Shown piece after piece: positions 8,107 to 16,662 of a stretch of 55,906 nucleotides of DNA. Each line of letters starts with the position of its first letter. Within the stretch, counting starts at the first letter, position 1. This DNA comes from Victivallales bacterium (GTDB lineage: Bacteria > Verrucomicrobiota > Lentisphaeria > Victivallales > UBA1829): contig JAEEQN010000018.1 of the NCBI GenBank assembly GCA_016285345.1, positions 1-55,906 on the forward strand, read 5' to 3'. A model generated the notes under the pieces. It searched no databases. It saw only the letters and a program-made list of their open reading frames with translations, and was not told the DNA's origin. The translations under genes were made by a program, and so were the position numbers.

Positions 8107-9327
8107 TCACTTCAGGATGGGCGACCAGTTGGACTGGCCGACCTTGCGGTTTCCGAAAACGAGCTTGCGCGTCTTGCCGAGGCGGGTGTCGATCACATGG
8201 ATTTCGCCGTTCACAGTCAGGGTGACATGGCGGTTGTCGGGAGCCCAGGACGGGTCTTCGCCGGGGAACGTGTTGTTTCCCTCGATGCCGATGTCCTCCA
8301 TGACGCCGGATTTGCCGTCGGCGCTGAGTTTCGCCACGCGGAGCTCGTAGTTGCGGTTGATTTTTGCGCAGTAGGCGAGTTTGTTGTCGGAGGACCAGGA
8401 CGGGGCGACGCGTTCGCTGCCGACAAGGCCGGAGATCTCCGTGGCGCTGCCGCCCGCGAACGGGGCGATCACGCAGAGCACGGGACGTCCGTTCTTTGCG
8501 TCGGAAACGAAGCAGAGCTTCTTGCCGTCCGGACTCCAGCGCGGACTTGCCTCGACGGCCTTGCCGCTGGATAGCTGTTTCAGCTGGCCTCCCTCGGTCG
8601 GACGCGTGAAGAGGTCGACCTTGTTGTTGCGCGAAAGGATCATGGCGAGGGTCTTTCCGTCGGGGGAAAGCGATCCGCCGGCGTTGATGCCGCCGTACTG
8701 GGTGAGCCTGCGGGAAAGCCCGGTCTCCATGTTGTACTGCACGAGATTCGTGTAGCTGGGGCCGTAGAAGCTGAAAACGATGCTCTTCCCGTCCGGAGCC
8801 CAGACGGGCTCGACGCAAAGCGTGTTGTTCTTCGTGAGCGGCTTGATGTTTTTTCCGTCGAAATCGCAGATGTAGATTTCACGGTTTTTGTCGCTGGTGT
8901 AAGCGGAGAACACGATCTTCGAACGGCAGATGCCCTGGATGCCGAAGAGCTTGTTCAGGACCGTGTCGACCGCCGTGTGCGCGGCCGCGTCGACTTCCTT
9001 GCTGTCCGTGATGCGGAACGAGTTCATCGCGACGCCCGCGCTGTTCGAGATCGTGACCGTGAAGTCATCCAGAGATCCTTTCGCAGAGACCTGGTAGGCT
9101 GCGCTGCCGGATTTCAGTACGGTGAACCAGCCGCAGTACTGGAAGTCGGAAAGGATCTTCGCGTTCAGCGCCTGATCGGAGAGGCCGCCCGTGAAAACGA
9201 GCGTAGGATTGGCGTTCTTCGCCTCGGCTGTGACCACGATTCCGCCGGATGCGGCGGTTTGTGCGAAGACGGGGAGGGCGGCGGCGAAAAGGACCGCCGC
9301 CGTCAGAAGGAGCTGTATTTTTTTCAT
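8107..9327 (-). CDS. tolB: TolB-like periplasmic beta-propeller protein
   Basis: 406 aa with a Sec signal peptide (MKKIQLLLTAAVLFAAALPVFA then Q). The N-terminal alpha/beta domain (about 25-150) resembles TolB_N, including FQYCGWFTVLKSG. Then come WD40-like PD40 blades, each marked by PDGK: APDGKSIVFSF, SPDGKTLAMIL, SPDGKKLCFVSD, APDNRHVTLTV. TolB works in the Tol-Pal envelope complex during constriction of the outer membrane. The expected tolQ/R/A and pal neighbours are not here: it lies between a Sel1-repeat protein (21 bp) and folC. TolB is the best family match, though other PD40 periplasmic proteins look alike. Confidence 0.8.
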   Translation of the reverse strand: MKKIQLLLTAAVLFAAALPVFAQTAASGGIVVTAEAKNANPTLVFTGGLSDQALNAKILSDFQYCGWFTVLKSGSAAYQVSAKGSLDDFTVTISNSAGVAMNSFRITDSKEVDAAAHTAVDTVLNKLFGIQGICRSKIVFSAYTSDKNREIYICDFDGKNIKPLTKNNTLCVEPVWAPDGKSIVFSFYGPSYTNLVQYNMETGLSRRLTQYGGINAGGSLSPDGKTLAMILSRNNKVDLFTRPTEGGQLKQLSSGKAVEASPRWSPDGKKLCFVSDAKNGRPVLCVIAPFAGGSATEISGLVGSERVAPSWSSDNKLAYCAKINRNYELRVAKLSADGKSGVMEDIGIEGNNTFPGEDPSWAPDNRHVTLTVNGEIHVIDTRLGKTRKLVFGNRKVGQSNWSPILK

Positions 9328-9348
9328 GGGAGCTTTACGTCTCCTGCG

Positions 9349-11610
9349 TTAGATGGTGTCTTCGTCCGCCGGTTCGTCCGCAGCCTTGTCCTGCGATGTG
9401 TCGTCGGTTTTGTCCTGCGTTTTATCGTCGGCTTTCTGCTCGGACTGTGCCGGTCCGGCGTTCGGTCTGCCGGGACCCTGCATCGCGCCGGGGGCAGGGG
9501 GCATGCCGCCGCCCATTCCGGGCATCATGCCGGGGCCCTGCATACCGCCGGGGATCGTGCCGGGAACAATTCTGGGACCAGTGGAACCCGCGCCCGGGAT
9601 CGTCCTGGGAACGGTTCCGGGGACGTTTGTTCTGGGAACAGTACCGGGCATGCCGGGACCCATGCCGCCGCCCATTCCGGGCATCATGCCGGGGCCCTGC
9701 ATACCGCCGGGGCCCATCATGCCTCCGCCCATTCCGGGCATCATGCCGCCGTTTCTGCCGGGGATCATGCCGGGTCTCCATCCCTGACGCGGGACGGTCG
9801 GACGGATGGTCGGGAATCTGGGCTGATTGCGGTCGGGCGCGGTTTCCTCGGCGGGCTTGGACGCGGTTTCCGCGGCGGTGCCGTCCTCGTTCTGGATGTA
9901 CCGCGGGATGTAGTTCAGCAGCGTTTCATATTTTCGTGCGAAGTTGGTATTGGCGGAGAGAACGTCCGTGATGCCGTTCTTGCAGATTTCGGCAAGTTCG
10001 CGGACGGCGGGTTCATAGCCGTTCGCCGCGGCCTCGTGGAGCAGGATCAGCGCGATCATTTCATCCTTTTCGACCTTGAAATCCTCGTTGCCCTTCATGA
10101 AAATCCTGGAAAGGGCCATGGCGGCGAGGGGGCTGGTCTGGATGGAACGGAACGCCGGATCGAGGCTGGTGGGGTCGTATTCCTCGCCTTCGACTTTTTC
10201 GAGTTCTTCGAGGTAGGCGTTGAAATAGCTCGGATATTTGAGCTTGTAGTCGTGCTGGACGAGCATGTCGGTGTACTTCTGCGCGAGCTCGGGCACGGGT
10301 TCCGGCACGCCGTAGCGGGCGCCGCCGCGGGTGTAGAGCTTGACCAGCAGATCCATGGAGGTCACGTGGCCCTTGTCGGCGGCCTGGATCATGTAATCGA
10401 GGGATTTCTTGAAGTCGCGGCTCTTGTTGTCCGTGCCGCCGGAACGGTAGCAGACGGAGAGCGTGTAGAGCCAGTCGGGATCATCGGGGTGCGGATCAAG
10501 TTCGAGCGCCCAGATCATGCGGGCGTATTCGCGGCTGCCCGCCTCGCGGAAGTAATCCTCGACGGCGAGGAAGTAACCGGCGTTGGACGCCATGTGAAGA
10601 CGATCGAAATAGTCGGTCTGCGCGCGCTTGTCGAACTGTTTCAGGCGCACTTTCCCGTCCTTGAATTCCTTCGCCTTCAGGTAAATATCCTCGGCGGACC
10701 AGCTCATCTGGACGTTGTCGCGGATCACCCTGCGGGCGTTGCGGAGGTCGTTCGCGAGGACATTAAACTTGAAAAGGTCGTAGGGATCGTTCTTCTTTTC
10801 GGCGTAGCGGAGCATGCGCTTCGCGGCTGTCTCGCGCGTTTCGGCGACAGTCGAGGCGAGCGCGAGGTCATAGTATGCGTAACCTTTCTCCTCGTCGACA
10901 GGGATGAAGTTCTTCCCGAACGTGTAGATGTCGCCGAGGTCGATGGCGGCTTTCAGGTCGCCGTAGCGGACCGCGAGCTCGTAGATTTCGAGAGATTTCT
11001 GGATTTCCTTCGGGAAGATGTTGCCGGAGAACGTATTGCTGGCGAGGAAGTAGGCGGCCACGGGATCGCCGGCGCGCGCCTTGCGCTCCAGGAATTTCGA
11101 GAAAGCGTCGACCTTGTCGGCCGTCCGGAGCATGGCGATGATCTCGGGGATGCGCTTCTCGTTTCCCGTGAAGACGTCGAAGAACTCGAACATCGCGGCG
11201 TCCGGATTGGCCTTGACCCCGATGGAGTCGATGCCCTTCAGGAAAATACGGGCGAGGGCGAGGCGCGCCTTTTCGTTGTGGACGGAAGCGAACAGGTAAT
11301 AGCGGAACGCCAAATCGAGGTTGGGCTGTACGCCTTTGCCTTTTTCATAGCATTCGCCGAGCATGTTGTGCACCTCAAAATACTGCTCGACGGTAAAGTC
11401 TCTGGACGGAGGAAGTTTGGCAAGTTCGAGCAGATACTCGAAAGCGGTCTTCTGTCCGGCCTGAAGAGAACCCGCTCCGGAGAGACGGGAAACGGCAAAC
11501 TGATAGCGGGCGGAGATGCTGCCGAGTTCGGCGGGGGGGCGCTGCGCATAGAGCGCGGGCGCGAGCAACGCGGCACAGCAGATGGCGGTAAGAGTTTTGG
11601 TCTTGTTCAT
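9349..11610 (-). CDS. Secreted Sel1/TPR-repeat protein with a Met/Gly/Pro-rich C-terminal tail
   Basis: 753 aa from ATG 11610, chosen over an in-frame GTG two codons upstream because GAGGTG sits 5 bp before the ATG. A signal peptide (MNKTKTLTAICCAALLAPALYA then Q) sends it to the periplasm. Residues about 25-540 hold degenerate Sel1-like repeats (AAYFLASNTFSG, AAIDLGDIYTFG, MDLLVKLYTRGG, ALILLHEAAANGY), a scaffold for protein contacts. From about residue 590 the chain is low complexity: MMPGMGGGM and VPGTVPRT repeats, ending in an Asp/Lys/Gln stretch. Neighbours are hisF (17 bp upstream) and tolB (21 bp downstream). An envelope scaffold role alongside TolB, like CpoB/YbgF, is inference. Confidence 0.7.
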   Translation of the reverse strand: MNKTKTLTAICCAALLAPALYAQRPPAELGSISARYQFAVSRLSGAGSLQAGQKTAFEYLLELAKLPPSRDFTVEQYFEVHNMLGECYEKGKGVQPNLDLAFRYYLFASVHNEKARLALARIFLKGIDSIGVKANPDAAMFEFFDVFTGNEKRIPEIIAMLRTADKVDAFSKFLERKARAGDPVAAYFLASNTFSGNIFPKEIQKSLEIYELAVRYGDLKAAIDLGDIYTFGKNFIPVDEEKGYAYYDLALASTVAETRETAAKRMLRYAEKKNDPYDLFKFNVLANDLRNARRVIRDNVQMSWSAEDIYLKAKEFKDGKVRLKQFDKRAQTDYFDRLHMASNAGYFLAVEDYFREAGSREYARMIWALELDPHPDDPDWLYTLSVCYRSGGTDNKSRDFKKSLDYMIQAADKGHVTSMDLLVKLYTRGGARYGVPEPVPELAQKYTDMLVQHDYKLKYPSYFNAYLEELEKVEGEEYDPTSLDPAFRSIQTSPLAAMALSRIFMKGNEDFKVEKDEMIALILLHEAAANGYEPAVRELAEICKNGITDVLSANTNFARKYETLLNYIPRYIQNEDGTAAETASKPAEETAPDRNQPRFPTIRPTVPRQGWRPGMIPGRNGGMMPGMGGGMMGPGGMQGPGMMPGMGGGMGPGMPGTVPRTNVPGTVPRTIPGAGSTGPRIVPGTIPGGMQGPGMMPGMGGGMPPAPGAMQGPGRPNAGPAQSEQKADDKTQDKTDDTSQDKAADEPADEDTI
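9502..9553. repeat. 52-bp direct repeat, copy 1
   Basis: An exact 52-bp copy of 9661-9712 inside the Met/Gly/Pro-rich tail of the Sel1 protein. Begins catgccgccgcccattccgg and ends taccgccgggg. The copies are 159 bp apart, a multiple of three, so both are read in the same frame (GGMQGPGMMPGMGGGM type). Confidence 0.9.
9661..9712. repeat. 52-bp direct repeat, copy 2
   Basis: Exact second copy of 9502-9553; a shorter, diverged third version follows around 9719-9755. Slippage or recombination between copies would change tail length in steps of 53 codons without a frameshift. Confidence 0.9.
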
Positions 11611-11627
11611 GGTCACACCTCGCGAAG

Positions 11628-12389
11628 TTAAGCGTTTACTTGGAGACCTTTGGATTTGAGGTAGGCTTTCAGCTCGCCGATGTCGATCATGTGGAAATGA
11701 AAGACGGAAGCGGCGAGGAGGATGGAGGCGCCCGCCTCGGCTGCCTCGTGGAAATGCTCCATCGTCCCGGCTCCGCCGGAGGCCACGATGGCGGCCCGGC
11801 AGTTCCGGGCGAGGGTGCGGATGAGCGGGAGGTCGTAACCGGTGCGCGCGCCGTCACCGGCCTTGCTGGTCGGGAGGATGACGTCCACGCCGGTGTCGTC
11901 GACGAACTTGGCGAATTCGAGCGCGTCGGTGCCCGTGGCGGTGCGTCCGCCGTTGATGTAGACCTCGTAGCCGGACGGCATGGATTTGTTCGCGTCGACG
12001 TCGATGGCCGCGGTGATGCGGTTCGCGCCGAATTCCCTGACCAGGCTGGCGAGGAGCTTGCGGTTCTTGTAGGCCGCGGAGCTGACGGAGATGCAGTCGG
12101 CGCCCGCGGAAAGCACGGCTTCCGCGCTCTTCTCGTCGCTGATGCCGCCGCCCACGGTGAACGGGACGGTCGCGGCCGCCGCGACGGATTTGACGACGTC
12201 GAGGAGCGTGCCGCGGTTTTCGACCGTGGCGTTGATGTCGAGCAGGGCGAGCTGGTCGGCTCCGGCTGCGCAGTAGGCTTCCGCGCAGGCGACGGGGTCG
12301 CCGGCGTCGGCGATATCGATGAAATGGACGCCCTTCACGACGCGTCCGTTCTGCATGTCAAGGCAGGGCATGATCTGAACTTTGTTCAT
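11628..12389 (-). CDS. hisF: Imidazole glycerol phosphate synthase, cyclase subunit
   Basis: 253 aa, the standard length of HisF. It cyclises PRFAR with ammonia from HisH to IGP and AICAR in histidine synthesis. The (beta/alpha)8 barrel is clear: IMPCLDMQNGRVVKGV, FTVGGGISDEKSAE, YEVYINGGRTATGTDA, IVASGGAGTMEHF and AASVFHF. The catalytic aspartates equivalent to D11 (CLD) and D130 (AAID) are kept. The usual TSIDRDGTK loop instead reads TSKAGDGAR, so the conserved Asp at about 176 is Lys. No other his genes are in the window. It has its own promoter (12434-12462), lies beyond the ftsI terminator, and leads into the Sel1-tolB-folC run. Confidence 0.9.
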   Translation of the reverse strand: MNKVQIMPCLDMQNGRVVKGVHFIDIADAGDPVACAEAYCAAGADQLALLDINATVENRGTLLDVVKSVAAAATVPFTVGGGISDEKSAEAVLSAGADCISVSSAAYKNRKLLASLVREFGANRITAAIDVDANKSMPSGYEVYINGGRTATGTDALEFAKFVDDTGVDVILPTSKAGDGARTGYDLPLIRTLARNCRAAIVASGGAGTMEHFHEAAEAGASILLAASVFHFHMIDIGELKAYLKSKGLQVNA

Positions 12390-12433
12390 AGTAACTCCTG
12401 AAGAAAAGTTGCGGTTGATTCGTTTTCTACTAT

Positions 12434-12462
12434 ATAATAAAGCCGGAACGAGGTTATTTCAA
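12434..12462 (-). promoter_or_regulatory. Promoter of hisF
   Basis: On the minus strand: -35 TTGAAA (12462-12457), 17-bp spacer, -10 TATTAT (12439-12434). Upstream A/T tracts centred near 12469, 12478, 12489 and 12498 are spaced about 10 bp, like an UP element. Confidence 0.75.
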
Positions 12463-12533
12463 GCGGAAAAAAGACGAAAACGGCGTTTTTTTTGAAAAAA
12501 AACGGGGTCGTTTCAGAAAATAAAATGTTTTGA

Positions 12534-12576
12534 GAAAAAATACCCGCAAAAACGGGAGAAATCATTTTTGCGGGTA
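12534..12576 (-). terminator. Strong rho-independent terminator after ftsI
   Basis: A 12-bp perfect stem (TACCCGCAAAAA at 12541-12552 with TTTTTGCGGGTA at 12565-12576) and, on minus, six T immediately after (plus A run 12535-12540). It lies 34 bp past the ftsI stop and separates the division cluster from hisF. Confidence 0.92.
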
Positions 12577-12609
12577 CAAGGAGAAAGTCCGTGTCGAAAA
12601 GTGAGGGTG

Positions 12610-14607
12610 TCAGCGGCGTATCGTGGAGGATTTCGCGGCGGATGCCGGACGGCTGGCGACGGTGGTCCCGGTTTTCTTCGCGGTCTGCTTCGCCTGCTGT
12701 TCCTTCAGCTGGCGGTCGCGCGCCTCGCGTCTGGCCTGGACAAGCGCGTCCTCGCGGACCTTGCGTTCATGCAGGGCCTTCTGCGCGGCGGAACGTTCGG
12801 CGAGCCATTCCTCTCTGGAAAGCTGGGGCTGGACGTACATGTATTTGAGCGTGCGTTCGGCGATGGCCTTGAACGTGGGTCCGGAGGCGGAACCGCCGTA
12901 GCGGCTGCCGACCGTGGGATCGTCGCAGGTGACGAGCAGGACGAACTTCGGATCCTCGGCCGGGACGAATCCGACGAACGAGGCGTAGTAACGGTTGGAG
13001 TACGCGCCGTTGATGACCTTCTGCGCGGTTCCGGTCTTGCCCGCCACATGGAAGCCCTCGATGGCGGCGTCCGTGCAGGTGCCGCCCGCCTCGGTCACGC
13101 CGATCATCATGTCGGTGATCATCTTTTTCGTGGTCGGGTTCGCGAAGATGCTCTTCGATTCTTTGATCACGGGCATGACGCGCACGTCGTCGCCGCGTTC
13201 GATTCGGTCGACGATGCGGAGGTTGACCTTGTAGCCGCCGTTCGCGATCATGCAGTAGGCGCGTGCGAGCTGGAGCGGGGAGACCGCGATGCCCTGGCCG
13301 ATGCAGAACCGCGAGACGGAGAGGGAATCCCACTTTTCGAGGGGACGGAAGATGCCGGAGGTCTCAGGTTTGAGCTGGATCCCGGTCCGCTGGCCGAATC
13401 CGAAGGAACGGAGCGCATTGTCAAGGTTCTTCGCGCCCATCATGACCGAGATCTTCGCCGTGCCGATGTTGCTGGATTGCTTGATGACTTCGGTCACGGG
13501 GACCTTGCCGACGTTGTGCGTGTCGTGCAGGAGACGGCCCGCGTACTTCCAGACGCCCTGTTCGCAGTCGACGATGGAGTTCGGGGTCACGAAACCTTTG
13601 TCGAGGGCATAGGAGACCACGAACGGCTTCATGATGGAGCCGGGTTCGATCGCGAGCTCGGAAAGCCTGTTCGCGGAGGATTCAGGAGTCATGGTGCCGC
13701 GGTCGTTCGGATTGAACGTGGGGCGCTGCGCCGCGGCGAGGACATCGCCGGTCTTCGGATCGACGAGGATCGCCCAGGCGGCGTGCGGTTTCACGCGTTC
13801 GCACATGAGGTCGAGTTCCTCCTCCACGATGGCCTGGAGCGGCTCGCGGATGGTGAGGAAGATGTTGTAGCCGTCGAGCGTGGGTTCGCTCTTGCTGTTC
13901 ACATAGGTCACGGGACGGCCGTTCCGGGCGCGTTCGTAGACCATGGATCCGGAGGTGGCGGTCATGGCGTCGTTGAGGGAGCGTTCGATGCCCTGGATCG
14001 GGACGAACGTGTCGTAGGAGACGTTCGTGAGGCCGAGGATGTTCGCCAGCATCGTGTTCTTCGGATAGTTTCTGCGGTAGGAACTGGTGAAGGAGACGCC
14101 GTGGAACGCGAGTTCCTTGACCTTTTCCTTCAGCATCTTCGCGGTTTCGTACTTGACGCCGGTCGCGATGACCGCGTAGTGGCACTCGCGCTCGGTTTCC
14201 CTGCCGTTCGCGTCCTTTGAGATGAAGGAACGTTTGCTGAGGCGGCGGAAGACTTCGTCGGAATTGACGTTTTCGCAATTCTTTTCGAAGAAATCCGCGA
14301 TCATGCGGCATTCCGTCTCGGTCTTTTCGTCGTCTTTCTTGTTCAGAATGTAGATGTTCGCCGGATCGCCGACGATGTCCATCGTGGGGACGTTCCCGAC
14401 GAGGAGAGAGCCGCCGAAGTCGAAGATTTCGCCTCGCGTGCCGTGCGTCTCGATCCGGGTCGTATAGGTGTTCTGGGCTTTGCCGAAGAGTTCGTCGTGG
14501 CGCGAGATCTGAACGGAATACAGTACGCGTGCGACGTAGCCGAACCCGCAGATGAGCAGGATGTACACGAGAGCCATGCGGATGGCCATTGAGCGGAACA
14601 GTGTCAT
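12610..14607 (-). CDS. ftsI: Peptidoglycan D,D-transpeptidase FtsI (class B PBP)
   Basis: 665 aa. It crosslinks septal peptidoglycan in the periplasm. An N-terminal anchor helix (about residues 9-30, MALVYILLICGFGYVARVL) is followed by the PBP dimerisation domain and the transpeptidase domain. The three active motifs are all present: SIMK (nucleophile Ser near 320), SSN (near 376) and KTGTAQK (near 521). The last 70 residues are a Lys/Arg/Gln/Ala-rich tail that could be a coiled coil; I see no PASTA domain. It follows the FtsL-like gene in the mraZ-rsmH-ftsL-ftsI order and is closed by the terminator at 12534-12576, so murE, murF and mraY are not cotranscribed. Confidence 0.93.
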   Translation of the reverse strand: MTLFRSMAIRMALVYILLICGFGYVARVLYSVQISRHDELFGKAQNTYTTRIETHGTRGEIFDFGGSLLVGNVPTMDIVGDPANIYILNKKDDEKTETECRMIADFFEKNCENVNSDEVFRRLSKRSFISKDANGRETERECHYAVIATGVKYETAKMLKEKVKELAFHGVSFTSSYRRNYPKNTMLANILGLTNVSYDTFVPIQGIERSLNDAMTATSGSMVYERARNGRPVTYVNSKSEPTLDGYNIFLTIREPLQAIVEEELDLMCERVKPHAAWAILVDPKTGDVLAAAQRPTFNPNDRGTMTPESSANRLSELAIEPGSIMKPFVVSYALDKGFVTPNSIVDCEQGVWKYAGRLLHDTHNVGKVPVTEVIKQSSNIGTAKISVMMGAKNLDNALRSFGFGQRTGIQLKPETSGIFRPLEKWDSLSVSRFCIGQGIAVSPLQLARAYCMIANGGYKVNLRIVDRIERGDDVRVMPVIKESKSIFANPTTKKMITDMMIGVTEAGGTCTDAAIEGFHVAGKTGTAQKVINGAYSNRYYASFVGFVPAEDPKFVLLVTCDDPTVGSRYGGSASGPTFKAIAERTLKYMYVQPQLSREEWLAERSAAQKALHERKVREDALVQARREARDRQLKEQQAKQTAKKTGTTVASRPASAAKSSTIRR

Positions 14608-14646
14608 GTCGGTCGTCCTTTCTGTGTGCGGGATTTCGGTTTCAGG

Positions 14647-15087
14647 TTATTGAACTCCTCCGGAGGTCCGGTCCGCGCCGGCGGAGGTGTCCGCGACGCG
14701 CGTGTCGCCGCCGTACTGGGAGGGCGCGGAGACCTGGCCTTCGAAACGTTTCATGTAGCGCACCTGGCTCGGATTGACGGAGCGGAGTGCGAGGTTGTAC
14801 TGCTTGATCTTGGAGTTGATGTTGTCCCAGGAACGGAGCGTTTCGCGCTGGGCGATGAGGGTCTGGATCTCGGTGCGCTTCTCCTGGATTTCTCTGGTGA
14901 TGCGGTTTTTCTCGCGTGCGAGCTGTTCGGTCTTGTCGTTCAGATGCACACGGGCCCAGAATGCCGCGGCGATGATGACCATCATCATGGCCATTTTGAA
15001 GATCAGCCCCGCGACCCAGGGAGTTTGCGTGCGCCCGGGTTCGGCCCCGGGGTCCGGCGAATTCGTTTTTTTGGTGAATTGGTTCAT
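14647..15087 (-). CDS. ftsL: FtsL-like cell-division protein
   Basis: 146 aa, bitopic. A charged cytoplasmic N-terminus (residues 1-24) precedes one membrane helix (about 25-47, VAGLIFKMAMMMVIIAAAFWA) and a periplasmic coiled coil (about 50-90, rich in E/K/R/Q/L/I), then a flexible Ser/Gly/Asp tail. FtsL bridges FtsB and the FtsWI synthase. Sequence identity in the family is low, so the call rests on topology, size and position between rsmH and ftsI. The tail is longer than in E. coli FtsL. Confidence 0.75.
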   Translation of the reverse strand: MNQFTKKTNSPDPGAEPGRTQTPWVAGLIFKMAMMMVIIAAAFWARVHLNDKTEQLAREKNRITREIQEKRTEIQTLIAQRETLRSWDNINSKIKQYNLALRSVNPSQVRYMKRFEGQVSAPSQYGGDTRVADTSAGADRTSGGVQ

Positions 15088-15111
15088 GTGTCCCGCTCTC
15101 TCGTGTTATGG

Positions 15112-16098
15112 TTAAAGTTTTTCTGCAGCGCGTAGTTTGGCACAGGCGGCCCTCGGGTTGGCGGCGAGCTCGCGTTCGTCGGCTTCGACGGGCTTTTTGG
15201 TCAGGGGTTTCAGGACGGCCCGCCAGGAGCAGATGCAAACCGGGGTGCCGGGCGGACATTTGCAGTTCATGGCCATTTCCCGGATGAAGTTCTTGACGAT
15301 GCGGTCTTCGAGCGAATGGAAGCTGATGACCGCCATGCGGCCGCCGGGGGTCAGGAGATCGACTGCCGCCTGAAGACCGTCGCGGAGTTCGTCGAGTTCC
15401 CCGTTGACGGCGATTCGGAGGGCCTGAAACGCGAGGGTGGGAGCGGGCGGACCTTTGCGTCCGCCCTTGCGGTGGAATCCGCCCAGAACGTCGTCGCAGA
15501 CGCCGGCCAGGTCACCGCAGGTGAGGAAAGGTTTGGTTTGACGGAGTTCGACGATGCGGCGGGCGAGGCGGCGCGCCTCCCGGATTTCGCCGTAGTCGCG
15601 GAATATGGAAGTAAGATCCTCTTCTGATTGCGTGTTGACGATGTCCGCGGCGGTGCGTCCGCGGGAACGGTCCATCCGCATATCCAGCGGGGCTTCGGCG
15701 AACCGGAACGAGAAGCCGCGTTCCGCGTCGTCGATCTGCCTGGAGGATACGCCGATGTCAAGGAGTATGGTGTCGACTTTGTCCCAGCCGAGCGCGGCGG
15801 CGCGGTCGGCCATGCGGGAGTAGTCGGAATGCATGAGGTGTACGCGGTCCCCGGCGAAGGCGAGGCGTTCGCGCGCGGCCGCCAGGGCCTCCTCGTCGCG
15901 GTCGAGGCCGAGCAGTTCCGCTTCGGGCTTGCTTTTCAGGAGAAGCGAGCTGTGCCCGCCGTAGCCCACGGTGCCGTCGACGATGCGGCGGACGGTGCGG
16001 GATTCGGGCGCGAGGAACGAGCAGACGGCTTCCGGGAGCACGGGGATGTGCTTCGGAGCTTCGAGCCGGGTTTCCTGTATGTTCATGGTCTGCGTCAT
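15112..16098 (-). CDS. rsmH: 16S rRNA (cytosine-1402-N4)-methyltransferase RsmH
   Basis: 328 aa. N4-methylates C1402 of 16S rRNA with SAM, the same nucleotide that RsmI (also here) modifies on the ribose. The N-terminal HIPVLPEAVCSFL and the SAM loop VDGTVGYGGHSSLLL are characteristic, as are LLDIGVSSRQIDDAERGFSF, AFQALRIAVNGEL and FHSLEDRIVKNF. I chose ATG 16098, which has AAGGAG 8 bp upstream, over the ATG four codons later. It lies 12 bp after mraZ, as in most division clusters. Confidence 0.95.
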   Translation of the reverse strand: MTQTMNIQETRLEAPKHIPVLPEAVCSFLAPESRTVRRIVDGTVGYGGHSSLLLKSKPEAELLGLDRDEEALAAARERLAFAGDRVHLMHSDYSRMADRAAALGWDKVDTILLDIGVSSRQIDDAERGFSFRFAEAPLDMRMDRSRGRTAADIVNTQSEEDLTSIFRDYGEIREARRLARRIVELRQTKPFLTCGDLAGVCDDVLGGFHRKGGRKGPPAPTLAFQALRIAVNGELDELRDGLQAAVDLLTPGGRMAVISFHSLEDRIVKNFIREMAMNCKCPPGTPVCICSWRAVLKPLTKKPVEADERELAANPRAACAKLRAAEKL

Positions 16099-16110
16099 GC
16101 CGCGTTCTCC

Positions 16111-16572
16111 TTAATCCAGCACGTCGAGGAAGCTGTCGCCGGTCTCGTTGAAGGCCTCGAACTCGGCGCGCCAGCGGGCTCCGTCCATGATCTGTCCGAA
16201 GTTGCTGGAGGCGATGAAGGCGACGGTGTCCTTGAGCTGGGCGAAATCCATCAGAATCTGCGGGATCTGGATGCGGCCCTGTTTGTCGCACTGGAGCTTG
16301 AACGTGCGGGCGCCCAATTGACGCAGTTTCATGAGGTCCTCCTTGTTCGAAGGCGAAAGCTGGTTCAGTTTTGCGCCGATGCGCTCGTTGTACACTTCTT
16401 CCGTGTACAGCTGAAGCGTGCGGTCGCGCCCGGGCATGAGCACGAAACAGCCGGTCGGAGTCTGGCTGCGCCAGTCCGAAGGCACTGCGACGCGGTGCTG
16501 ACTGTCGAGCTTGTACTCGCAGTTGCCGCTCAGAATGCAGAAACTTGAGGTTGTTTTCGTGTCGTTTGCCAT
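16111..16572 (-). CDS. mraZ: Transcriptional regulator MraZ
   Basis: 153 aa with two AbrB-like SpoVT swapped-hairpin DNA-binding units, marked by YKLDSQHRVAVP (about residues 20-31) and CDKQGRIQIP (about 100-109). MraZ forms rings that bind short direct repeats upstream of its own operon and controls the division cluster. Here the expected repeats are visible directly upstream (16599-16644) next to a good promoter (16635-16662). First gene of mraZ-rsmH-ftsL-ftsI. Confidence 0.95.
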   Translation of the reverse strand: MANDTKTTSSFCILSGNCEYKLDSQHRVAVPSDWRSQTPTGCFVLMPGRDRTLQLYTEEVYNERIGAKLNQLSPSNKEDLMKLRQLGARTFKLQCDKQGRIQIPQILMDFAQLKDTVAFIASSNFGQIMDGARWRAEFEAFNETGDSFLDVLD

Positions 16573-16598
16573 GGCTGTTTTCGAGATTCTCTTTGAGT

Positions 16599-16644
16599 CC
16601 CCTTTGGAACCCCTATTTTCACCTTTCTTCCCCTAATTTACCCT
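16599..16644 (-). promoter_or_regulatory. MraZ operator: five AGGGG-type boxes at about 10-bp steps
   Basis: Read on the minus strand toward mraZ: AGGGT (16644-16640), AGGGG (16634-16630), AGGTG (16624-16620), AGGGG (16614-16610) and AGGGG (16603-16599). Spacers are 5, 5, 5 and 6 bp. In studied species MraZ binds three or four short G-rich direct repeats of this kind with about 10-bp period. The first box touches the -10 hexamer and the others cover the start-site region, which fits autorepression. Confidence 0.8.
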
Positions 16645-16662
16645 GTCTCCACCATTTTTCAA
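16635..16662 (-). promoter_or_regulatory. Promoter of the mraZ division cluster
   Basis: On the minus strand: -35 TTGAAA (16662-16657), 16-bp spacer, -10 TAAATT (16640-16635). The -10 overlaps the first MraZ box, and a long series of phased A/T tracts lies immediately upstream. Confidence 0.75.

Noticed and set aside
8977..11631. An 884-codon plus-strand frame opposite tolB and the Sel1 gene
   Set aside because: Shadow frame; includes a Gly/His/Ala run produced by the complement of the Met/Gly/Pro repeats.
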